Assembly (NCBI GenBank): GCA_964472315.1
Contig: CAYYJS010000005.1
Coordinates: 1-64,000 of the forward strand
DNA: 64,000 bases
Reading direction: 5' to 3'
Source of the DNA: CAYYJS01 sp964472315
GTDB taxonomy: Bacteria > Verrucomicrobiota > Kiritimatiellia > UBA8416
Shown: piece after piece, positions 1-6,415 of the stretch
Numbering within the stretch: the stretch's first letter is position 1
Layout: each line of letters starts with the position of its first letter
The notes under the pieces: model-generated
Databases searched by the model: none
Seen by the model: the letters and a program-made list of their open reading frames with translations, nothing else
Told to the model about the DNA's origin: nothing
Position numbers and translations under genes: made by a program

Positions 1-1129
1 GGTCCTCCGCGCAGCCGATAACGCGCGGTTTGCCGCGAGTTGACAGTCGCATGGCTTGCGCTTTGTAGAACTCGGGGTTCTGGAAAGCCGCCAGTCGGAG
101 CAGGCGATTACGGAGCGCAGGCGGCACAGCATCCTTCGCGATGTAAATTTCGTTACCCAAGACCAGTTCCAGGGTCTCTGGAAGCGGACCGACGATGGGC
201 GGCTCCTTGCGTCGCCGTGACGGCGGCGCGGTCCATGGCGCAACGTCGTCTTCCTCGCTCATGGCGAATTGCACTCCAACGATGCGGCCTCGGCTTTCGG
301 CAGCCCGCACGATCCGGTCAACTTCGGAACGGTTAATCTTCCCGACGCTCGCCAGAAGGGCCCACTGATCCGAATACGGGCTGCCCTCTTTATCAAGAAA
401 GACGCTGTTGCCATTTTCCCGAGGCCGTTTCTGCAGCGGCAGCGCGATGAGGTTGCCGAAGCCGCCTTCTGGCAGCGTGTCCTGATTGGGAAAGAATCGG
501 TCATAGGAGCCCAAGCCGATGTCCGGACGACGCTCCATTGTCTCGGTTAGAATGTGCGCGCCGAGATCGCGGGCCAACCGGGCAGAAACGGCTTCCTCGA
601 AGAAGAGCCATAGGTGCGCGCCATTGCCGGAACGAGAGCGTTCGATGGCTGCGGGGAGTCCCATCTGCCGACAGGTATCCGCAACGGCGGCCACGTCTTC
701 GCGCCAAGTGTCCCGGTCGAAGTCCGCAGCCAGGAAGAAGCAGGTCTCGTCCAGCAACATCGGATAGACACCCATGACCAAATCGCGTCCTTTGTCATCT
801 TGGCCGATCAGATGCTGCCGGATGGTTTCGTCCGTCACGGGCAGGAAGCGGCGGTTCGGGCACTTGGCGCACTGGACCTCACGCTTATTGCAGAGATCCC
901 TGACCCACTCGTTGACGCAGGCAGGACTATAGCCGGACTTGCCGGTCTTGCGGCTCTCGAACCGACGAGGGTACACGTCCTCGCGTCCGCGGAACAAGGA
1001 TCTGAACAAGGCGATCTTGACGTCGGGGCAGGAGTGCTGGGTGACGGCGGTTCCCTGGGGCATGCTTCTGGCTTGGAGGATGCCGGTATCGCCCCGTTCA
1101 TCATGTGTCGTGGACTGTGACTCCATCAT
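1..1129 (-). CDS. TOTE-type primase-helicase, N-terminal part (3' end outside window)
   Basis: An open frame enters from the left edge, with 376 codons visible and no stop. The sequence resembles the archaeo-eukaryotic-type primase (AEP) domain found in helicases of the so-called TOTE conflict systems. A cysteine cluster (C71, C80, C87, C90) looks zinc-binding. FLAADFD (D136, D138) gives the catalytic acids, SRSGNGAHLW (H172) the AEP histidine motif, and SYDRFFPNQD (D210) the likely third acid. The conserved block NPEFYKAQAMRL near residue 345 precedes where the SF2 helicase domain is expected, beyond the edge. Start is ATG at 1129, with a second ATG at 1126; no clear SD is seen. It lies 25 bp after the GIY-YIG gene on the same strand, so co-transcription is likely. 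The family assignment is from recalled family sequence; the defence role is inference. Confidence 0.85.
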   Translation of the reverse strand, partial: MMESQSTTHDERGDTGILQARSMPQGTAVTQHSCPDVKIALFRSLFRGREDVYPRRFESRKTGKSGYSPACVNEWVRDLCNKREVQCAKCPNRRFLPVTDETIRQHLIGQDDKGRDLVMGVYPMLLDETCFFLAADFDRDTWREDVAAVADTCRQMGLPAAIERSRSGNGAHLWLFFEEAVSARLARDLGAHILTETMERRPDIGLGSYDRFFPNQDTLPEGGFGNLIALPLQKRPRENGNSVFLDKEGSPYSDQWALLASVGKINRSEVDRIVRAAESRGRIVGVQFAMSEEDDVAPWTAPPSRRRKEPPIVGPLPETLELVLGNEIYIAKDAVPPALRNRLLRLAAFQNPEFYKAQAMRLSTRGKPRVIGCAED

Positions 1130-1154
1130 TCGTAACCCGGTCTGGGGTTCCCGG

Positions 1155-1472
1155 TCAGTCCCAGACTCGGGACTTCAGGGTCTCACGCAGGATCAGTTTC
1201 AGGCCCTTGCGGCCGGCGGTGGTCTTCAGGTAGCCCTCGCGGCGTTCGGCATCTTCCTTGGAGAAGAAGTATTCGCAGTAGATCAAACGAAAGGGCCGGC
1301 GGGGGGCCGTGGCTTTGGATTCACCGTGGAAATGCTCGGTCAGTCGGCGCTGGAGATCGGTGGTGAATCCCACATAGAGGTTGCCGTCGTGCATGGAGAG
1401 GAGCACATAGACGCAGTACTGGAGTTTTGAGGGTATCCCCGGCAGTAGAGCAGAGCTCACTGCGGGGTTCAA
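1155..1472 (-). CDS. GIY-YIG family endonuclease
   Basis: A 105-residue protein made almost entirely of a GIY-YIG nuclease domain. The first motif is degenerate (YCVYVLLS, residues 19-26) and the second reads LYVGFTTDLQRRL (32-44), with the catalytic Arg candidate in QRRL. A Glu follows in EHFHGE, and the C-terminal FFSKEDAERREGYLK is typical of the small stand-alone UvrC-like clan. These proteins nick or cut DNA; many are mobile or of unknown role. The start is uncertain: the longest frame uses TTG at 1472 and no SD is seen. The upstream sequence is repeat-derived, so the 5' end may have been altered. It is probably co-transcribed with the primase-helicase downstream. Confidence 0.85.
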   Translation of the reverse strand: MNPAVSSALLPGIPSKLQYCVYVLLSMHDGNLYVGFTTDLQRRLTEHFHGESKATAPRRPFRLIYCEYFFSKEDAERREGYLKTTAGRKGLKLILRETLKSRVWD

Positions 1473-1499
1473 GATCAGGATGGTGACAAGGGAAGAAAC

Positions 1500-1531
1500 G
1501 CAGTGCAGGAGATGCTTCGCTTCCCTGCACC
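1500..1531. repeat. Diverged copy of the hairpin repeat (first hairpin only)
   Basis: This 32-bp stretch matches the start of the 70-bp repeats at 1568 and 1742 with three differences. Two of the differences compensate each other: the stem is GTGCAGG/CCTGCAC here but GTGCAGC/GCTGCAC in the full copies. That supports selection on, or at least maintenance of, a hairpin. It shares the upstream flank AAGGGAAGAAA with the copy at 1568. Confidence 0.8.
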
Positions 1532-1567
1532 GTGAGGGGGAACACGCAGAAGAAACAAGGGAAGAAA

Positions 1568-1637
1568 GGCAGTGCAGCAGATGCTTCGCATCGCTGCACC
1601 GCCAAGCAGTGACGCGAAGCGTCTACTGCTTGGCTCC
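1568..1637. repeat. 70-bp double-hairpin repeat, copy 1
   Basis: Identical over 70 bp to 1742-1811. It holds two adjacent perfect hairpins: GTGCAGC-a-GATGC-ttc-GCATC-GCTGCAC, then GCCAAGCAGT-GACGC-gaa-GCGTC-t-ACTGCTTGGC. Both carry the heptamer GCGAAGC (one on each strand), known to form an unusually stable DNA mini-hairpin. The last 7 bp equal the 3' end of tRNA-Asn. It resembles REP/BIME elements, but no RAYT transposase is in the window. Confidence 0.9.
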
Positions 1638-1741
1638 CCGGGTGGTGGTGCAATCCGAACTTCTGATTGTGCAAGATGAGATGAGGATCAGACAAAGAAC
1701 CCTTGTTTCTCCTCTTCGGGACCAGAGAATCAAGGCGGGAT

Positions 1742-1811
1742 GGCAGTGCAGCAGATGCTTCGCATCGCTGCACCGCCAAGCAGTGACGCGAAGCGTCTAC
1801 TGCTTGGCTCC
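1742..1811. repeat. 70-bp double-hairpin repeat, copy 2, overlapping the tRNA-Asn 3' end
   Basis: Exact copy of 1568-1637. On the minus strand it begins within the last 7 nt of tRNA-Asn (GGAGCCA) and forms two hairpins right after the tRNA. It may act as the tRNA transcription terminator or processing signal (no T-run is visible) as well as being a repeat. Confidence 0.9.
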
Positions 1812-1879
1812 GGCGGCTGGGCTCGAACCAGCAACCAAGTGGTTAACAGCCACCTACTCTACCATTGAGCTACGCCGGA
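1805..1879 (-). tRNA. tRNA-Asn(GTT)
   Basis: A 75-nt cloverleaf on the minus strand. The acceptor stem is TCCGGCG/CGCCGGA, discriminator G, with encoded CCA (1805-1807). The anticodon loop CTGTTAA gives GTT, and the T arm contains GGTTCGAGCC. A hairpin repeat abuts and overlaps the 3' end, as is common where mobile DNA inserts at a tRNA gene. Confidence 0.97.
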
Positions 1880-2250
1880 ACAAAAAACGTGGCAGAACAT
1901 ACCACCCGGGTCCGACAAGTCAACCCCAAATCCCACCCCGCTTTCCGCTCGTCGTCACCCTCCAAACGCTCCGTCCGGCCGAATTCGCACACCGGCACCC
2001 CCTTTTCGACCGCTTTTCTTGCACGAGCACCCCCGCCGACAACAGTGTCGTTTCCCGCACGCCACCCGCTTGGTCGTGCATGCGTATCTCGCTGATTATC
2101 AGGATGTTGAATAGGAGAAATCCGCATCGATAAACGACACATTAGGCAAACCTAAAAAATATTTTAAATATTTTCCGGAAATCCGCCCCCCTCGCTACTT
2201 CAAGGGTATAGGAGCACATGACACGGTCACACAACACAGGAGGACGGAAC
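1880..2250. other. Intergenic region between tRNA-Asn and ssb
   Basis: No gene is seen here. It holds the leftward tRNA-Asn promoter, then about 170 bp without recognisable signals. A 22-bp pure A/T block (2153-2174) follows that is nearly palindromic, AAAATATTTTAAATATTTT at 2156-2174. A possible -10 box TATAGG lies at 2207-2212, with no convincing -35 box. Confidence 0.6.
1896..1923 (-). promoter_or_regulatory. Predicted sigma70 promoter of tRNA-Asn
   Basis: On the minus strand TTGACT (1918-1923) is separated by 16 bp from TATGTT (1896-1901), about 17 nt upstream of the mature tRNA 5' end. Confidence 0.75.
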
Positions 2251-2679
2251 ATGACAGGCTTCAATCGTGTCGTACTGGTAGGCAACCTCACACGGAACCC
2301 CGAACTGCGCCAGGTCCCTTCCGGCGTCGCCGTCGCCGATCTGGGGATCGCCACCAACGAGAAATACCGAAACCGCGACGGCGAGTCCGTGGAGACCACG
2401 TGTTTCGTCGACATCGTCACCTGGGGCAAGCAGGCGGAAGTCTGCACGCAGTATCTGACGAAGGGTTCTCCCATACTCGTCGAAGGCCGTCTGCAACTCG
2501 ACCAGTGGAAATCCTCGGACGGGCAGAACCGGAGCAAGCTGCGCGTACGGGCCGACCGCATCCGGTTTCTCGGACGGTCGTCCGGCGACCATGAACCCGC
2601 CCCTGCCGACGGTGCGGCGCCCAGCGCCGTGACTCCGAGCCAGTCGGGCACCGCCAAGATCGACGACCTGCCGTTTTAG
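2251..2679 (+). CDS. ssb: Single-stranded DNA-binding protein SSB
   Basis: This 142-residue protein coats single-stranded DNA in replication and repair. It starts with the canonical MTGFNRVVLVGNLTRNPELR block and an OB fold (residues 1-105). A low-complexity linker rich in Ala/Pro/Ser follows. It ends in the acidic tip DDLPF, which binds partner proteins such as RecQ. I chose ATG 2251 over the in-frame ATG at 2218 because AGGAGG (2238-2243) sits 7 nt upstream and the family starts there. recQ follows 75 bp downstream on the same strand. Confidence 0.97.
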   Translation: MTGFNRVVLVGNLTRNPELRQVPSGVAVADLGIATNEKYRNRDGESVETTCFVDIVTWGKQAEVCTQYLTKGSPILVEGRLQLDQWKSSDGQNRSKLRVRADRIRFLGRSSGDHEPAPADGAAPSAVTPSQSGTAKIDDLPF

Positions 2680-2754
2680 CCCGACGTAACCGTGCAGGCA
2701 GTCACCAGTCACACGAATCGACAACCGATTATCCCAACCCGAAGGAACATTCCC

Positions 2755-4386
2755 ATGAATACAACCACGACTCATCCCTCGACCGACCACACCGGCGCGC
2801 CAGCGCCTTCCATGGAGCATACGCTCCGCGAAACCTTCCGCCACGATGGCTTCCGTCCGTACCAGGCCGATGTCATCGACGCGTTGATGTCCGGGCGCGA
2901 CACGTTTACGGTCATGCCGACCGGTGGCGGCAAGTCGCTCTGCTACCAGTTGCCCGCCGTGAGCCTTCCCGGCGCATGCGTGGTCGTGAGTCCGCTGATC
3001 TCGCTGATGAAAGACCAGGTCGACAAACTGCGTCGTCTCGGCGTGCGCGCCGCCTACCTGAACAGCGCCCTGGATGCCAAGCAACAGGCCACGGTGCTCG
3101 AACGGTTCTCGCAGCAGGCCTATGACTTGATCTACGTCGCCCCGGAACGGTTCGCCGTCCCGGCCTTCCGGGAGGCTCTGTCCACCACGCCGATATGTCT
3201 GTTCGCTATCGACGAGGCGCACTGCATCTCGGAATGGGGACATGACTTCCGCCCGGACTATCTGTCCCTCGCGGCCCTCGCCAAGGACTACCCTTCGGTA
3301 CCCATCGCCGCGTTCACGGCCACGGCCACGGCGCGTGTCCAGGACCAGATCGCGGCCCGACTCGGTCTCCGCAACCCGTTGACCGTCCGCGCCTCGTTCA
3401 ACCGTCCCAATCTTTTCTATCAGGTGGCGCCCAAAGGCGACGAAGGCGATCAGATATTCGCCTTCATCAAGGCTCGTCCGAACGAGTCCGGCATCGTCTA
3501 TCGCGGGACGCGGCGCGCCGTCGAGGAAACCGCCGGCTATCTCCAGCTTCAGGGCATCAAGGCCCTGCCCTACCATGCCGGCATGGACAACGAGGCCCGT
3601 CGCCGCAATCAGGAGGCTTTTGAACGGGACGAATGCCGGATCATCGTCGCGACGATCGCCTTCGGTATGGGTATCGACAAACCCAACGTGCGGTTTGTCA
3701 TCCACGGCGACCTGCCGAAGAGCATGGACGGCTACTACCAGGAAACCGGACGCGCCGGACGCGATGGCAAACCGGCGCATTGCCTGCTGCTGTTCGGCCG
3801 GGGCGATATCCCAAGGGCCCGCTACTTCATCAACCGCATCAGCGATGACCATGAACGTCACAATGCGGGACGCAAGCTGGATGCCATGGTGCAGTACGCC
3901 TCGTCCCGGCAGTGCCGACGCCGCACGCTGTTGGCGTACTTCGGCGAGGAGTTCGCGCACGGGAGCTGCCATACCTGCGACGCGTGCAACCCGCGACGAG
4001 GGTTCGCCTGTGAACCGCCCCGCCTCGCGGCCCATCCGCCGACACGGCATGCCTCGACACTCACGCCGACGCTCGAACTGCTGCGGCAGGGGCTGTCCTA
4101 CGCGCGCATCGCCTCACGCCGGGGGTTGACGCCCACCACGATCGTCGGCCACATTCTGGACCTGGCGACGCGCGGCGAACGCTTCTCGATCGATGCGCAT
4201 GTGCCCGAAGACAAGCGGCGCTATATCGAGGGTCTCTTTCATCGCCATGGCATGGAGCGTCTCAGACCCGCCGTCGAGGCGTCTTGCGGACGTATCGACT
4301 ACGACGAGGCCCGTCTCGTACGCGCCGCGCTGAAATTGTCCAGTCCGGGGCCTGCCGCGGAACACGGGCCAGACCGGCAAGCCTGA
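2755..4386 (+). CDS. recQ: RecQ family ATP-dependent DNA helicase
   Basis: A 543-residue 3'-5' SF2 helicase for recombination and fork repair. Walker A is TGGGKS (56-61), the Walker B box is DEAH (152-155) followed by the RecQ aromatic loop CISEWGHDFRPDY, and motif VI is QETGRAGRDG. A cysteine cluster (the C of QCRRR, then C-x2-C-x2-C in SCHTCDAC) forms the RecQ zinc domain near residues 375-400. The C-terminus is short, with a helix-turn-helix-like segment (LSYARIASRRGLTPTTIVGH) and no obvious HRDC domain. ATG 2755 has AAGGAA 7 nt upstream; a GTG at 2692 is in frame but lacks an SD. Being directly after ssb suggests co-expression with its known binding partner. Confidence 0.95.
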   Translation: MNTTTTHPSTDHTGAPAPSMEHTLRETFRHDGFRPYQADVIDALMSGRDTFTVMPTGGGKSLCYQLPAVSLPGACVVVSPLISLMKDQVDKLRRLGVRAAYLNSALDAKQQATVLERFSQQAYDLIYVAPERFAVPAFREALSTTPICLFAIDEAHCISEWGHDFRPDYLSLAALAKDYPSVPIAAFTATATARVQDQIAARLGLRNPLTVRASFNRPNLFYQVAPKGDEGDQIFAFIKARPNESGIVYRGTRRAVEETAGYLQLQGIKALPYHAGMDNEARRRNQEAFERDECRIIVATIAFGMGIDKPNVRFVIHGDLPKSMDGYYQETGRAGRDGKPAHCLLLFGRGDIPRARYFINRISDDHERHNAGRKLDAMVQYASSRQCRRRTLLAYFGEEFAHGSCHTCDACNPRRGFACEPPRLAAHPPTRHASTLTPTLELLRQGLSYARIASRRGLTPTTIVGHILDLATRGERFSIDAHVPEDKRRYIEGLFHRHGMERLRPAVEASCGRIDYDEARLVRAALKLSSPGPAAEHGPDRQA

Positions 4387-4452
4387 GCTTGCCCGGGGGG
4401 CGTGAGAGAGGTCCGATGTCTACCCTCCGCGGGAACCGCCTATCCAAAAACA

Positions 4453-4490
4453 AACGGGCCGCACCGGCTTGACGGTGCGGCCCGTTCTCT
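4453..4490. terminator. Bidirectional hairpin terminator between recQ and a convergent gene
   Basis: A 14-bp perfect stem, AACGGGCCGCACCG (4453-4466) with CGGTGCGGCCCGTT (4473-4486), and a 6-nt loop. A weak T-rich tail follows on the plus strand (TCTCTT). It can serve recQ and the leftward-ending gene at 4508. Confidence 0.85.
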
Positions 4491-4507
4491 TGGTCTATCG
4501 CTTCAGT

Positions 4508-5032
4508 CTAGAAGAAGAACCGGGTCACCATGCTGAGGACCCAGTCAAACGCTTCCATCTCATCCTCACCCATGTAGATATCCTCGCTCGCTACCATGAC
4601 CGTGGCCTGAAGCGCCAGGCAGAGGTTGTCGACAAGGTAGTACTTGGCGCCACCGTATGCCGCGCCTTCGACGGCCGTATCCGATTCCTCGAAGTCGCCG
4701 ATCTCGATACTCACGTGCGTCACGGAAGCCGCTGCGCCGCAGAACGGCACAACCGTCGGAAGCGCTTCGAGCGGCAGGTTGTACTCGCCGAACACGCCGC
4801 CCGTATAGGTCGTCACGTCACCACCCTCCAACCAGGACACGCCGGCGCCGACACCGACCTCGACGAAGTCCATGAGGAAGTACCCGCCGCGCCCCGACAC
4901 CATGACGTTCATCTCGTCCGTCTTGTCAATCGAGCCGGCTACGGACAACTCGCGCACACCCTTGTTGAGCATCGCCCCATAGGACTGCACCGCCACCATC
5001 GCCACCACCACCATCCACACCATCTTCTTCAT
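4508..5032 (-). CDS. Predicted small outer-membrane beta-barrel protein
   Basis: 174 residues with a clear signal peptide (MKKMVWMVVVAMVAVQSYG, cleavage near 19/20). The mature part is acidic, with alternating hydrophobic strands separated by short turns and a terminal Phe (TRFFF), as in outer-membrane barrels. I do not recognise a named family. ATG 5032 is preceded by AGGAGG with 6 nt spacing; an in-frame upstream ATG has no support. It converges on recQ across a shared terminator. A surface or structural role is inferred from sequence features alone. Confidence 0.75.
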   Translation of the reverse strand: MKKMVWMVVVAMVAVQSYGAMLNKGVRELSVAGSIDKTDEMNVMVSGRGGYFLMDFVEVGVGAGVSWLEGGDVTTYTGGVFGEYNLPLEALPTVVPFCGAAASVTHVSIEIGDFEESDTAVEGAAYGGAKYYLVDNLCLALQATVMVASEDIYMGEDEMEAFDWVLSMVTRFFF

Positions 5033-5266
5033 CGTCTGCCTCCTCTTTGTTCGTCGCCCCATCCGCGTCCGCCACCCGACGGACGCGCTGCAACACGACA
5101 AAACCCTTTACGCGAGGCAAGTGTGGTACGCCGGCCACGGCTTGTCAATGGGTTTTCTTGCGGGTTCGACCCGCGGATTCGTACGGATTCCGACGCGGAT
5201 TCGGACCCCGGACGCGATGGCTCGATTGGCAACGGATCGCGGATGCGCCCGCCCCGGGAATCCCAC

Positions 5267-5296
5267 CTGACAACAGGCGCCGCCTTGTGTCATAGT
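5267..5296 (+). promoter_or_regulatory. Predicted promoter of the glycosyltransferase at 5303 (leaderless)
   Basis: CTGACA (5267-5272), an 18-bp spacer, then CATAGT (5291-5296). The start codon lies 6 nt after the -10 box, so the transcript would begin at or next to the ATG. No SD exists upstream. Confidence 0.5.
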
Positions 5297-5302
5297 CGTG
5301 TC

Positions 5303-6415
5303 ATGCGCGTGCTTGCCGTCACCGAGTCGAACGATCGCCCGGAAGTGGAGCTGTACCGTCGCCTGGCCGCCGCGGGTCATGCGGTGTTTGTGGCGCACCG
5401 ACCGGACTGGCCGGCCGGGGACCATTTCGCCGATACCGCCGTGGTCGCGCTTCCGCTTGCCGTGCGCCACCGTCTCGACTTCGGTGCCGCGCGAGCGCTC
5501 GCGTCGCTGATACGCACGCATACCCCCGACGTCGTCTACGCGACAACGAATCGTACGCTCGCGGTCGCGCTCGCCGCCACACGCCGTCTCCCCGAGCCGG
5601 CGGTCGTCGGCTACCGGGGCACGACGGGGCATCTCAGCCGCTGGGATCCCGCGGCTTGGATGACCTACCTGCATCCCCGACTCGACGGCATCGTCTGCGT
5701 CTCGCAAGCCGTCGAACGCTATCTGCGCCGCTTCCATCCGCACGCCCGCACGCGGACGATCTACAAGGGTCACGATGTCGCCTGGTATGCGTACGCCGCG
5801 CGCCCCGCGCGTTCGGAGTTCGGCATCCCGGACGGCGCCTTCGTGGTCGGGTTCACCGGGTCGTTGCGCCCCGTCAAGGGGATCGACGTGCTGCTGAAGG
5901 CGTTCGCGCGACTGCCGCTCTCGCGCGACATCCACGCGCTCCTCGTAGGCGACGTGGTCGACAAGCGTCTCGCGGCCCTGGCGGCGGCACCCGCGCTCGC
6001 CGACCGCGTGCACATGACGGGCTACCGTACGGATGCCGCCGCGATCGCCGGCATCTGCGATGCCTTCGTCATGCCTTCCATCGCCCGCGAGGGTCTGCCC
6101 CGGGCCGTCATCGAAGCGATGGCACAGGGCGTGCCACCCATCGTCACCCGCGTCGGAGGCTTGCCCGAACTCGTCCAGGACGGCGACTGCGGCATCGTCA
6201 TCGCCCCGTCGGATCCCGGCGCGCTGGCCGACGCCATCCTCGCGCTGGCGGGATCGGCCGAAACCCGTCACCGTCTCGGCGATGCCGCCCGTCGCCGTAT
6301 CCGCGACCAGTTCGCCATCGATGCCACTGTCACCGAACTGCTCGCGTTCTTCTCCGAACTGTCGGCCTGCGGTCGCATCACACCGGAACATAGACCGGAC
6401 ACCCCGTCAGCGTGA
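5303..6415 (+). CDS. GT4-type glycosyltransferase
   Basis: A 370-residue retaining glycosyltransferase of the GT-B fold. The N-terminal half starts MRVLAVTESN and lacks signal or membrane segments, so it acts in the cytosol, probably at the membrane face. The C-terminal donor domain begins with FTGSLRPVKGIDVLLKAF and holds the nucleotide-sugar motif FVMPSIAREGLPRAVIEAMA (EX7E-like). I chose ATG 5303 because it fits the family start; the frame is open far upstream but carries no related sequence. Donor and acceptor sugars cannot be told. Its 3' end overlaps the convergent kinase-hydrolase gene by 38 bp. Confidence 0.88.
   Translation: MRVLAVTESNDRPEVELYRRLAAAGHAVFVAHRPDWPAGDHFADTAVVALPLAVRHRLDFGAARALASLIRTHTPDVVYATTNRTLAVALAATRRLPEPAVVGYRGTTGHLSRWDPAAWMTYLHPRLDGIVCVSQAVERYLRRFHPHARTRTIYKGHDVAWYAYAARPARSEFGIPDGAFVVGFTGSLRPVKGIDVLLKAFARLPLSRDIHALLVGDVVDKRLAALAAAPALADRVHMTGYRTDAAAIAGICDAFVMPSIAREGLPRAVIEAMAQGVPPIVTRVGGLPELVQDGDCGIVIAPSDPGALADAILALAGSAETRHRLGDAARRRIRDQFAIDATVTELLAFFSELSACGRITPEHRPDTPSA

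Noticed and set aside
1321..1779. 152-codon minus-strand frame with internal MAVQRCEASAALP repeats
   Set aside because: The protein repetition simply reflects the DNA hairpin repeats; it overlaps the GIY-YIG gene in another frame.
1500..1811. CRISPR array
   Set aside because: Only two full repeats of 70 bp that are themselves double hairpins, spaced by 104 bp; no cas genes.
2218..2250. Upstream in-frame ATG as the ssb start
   Set aside because: Its SD spacing is too short and the added residues are not part of SSB; AGGAGG before 2251 is better.
2227..4050. 607-codon open frame antisense to ssb and recQ
   Set aside because: Shadow of GC-rich codon bias; its product has no recognisable features and recQ is certain.
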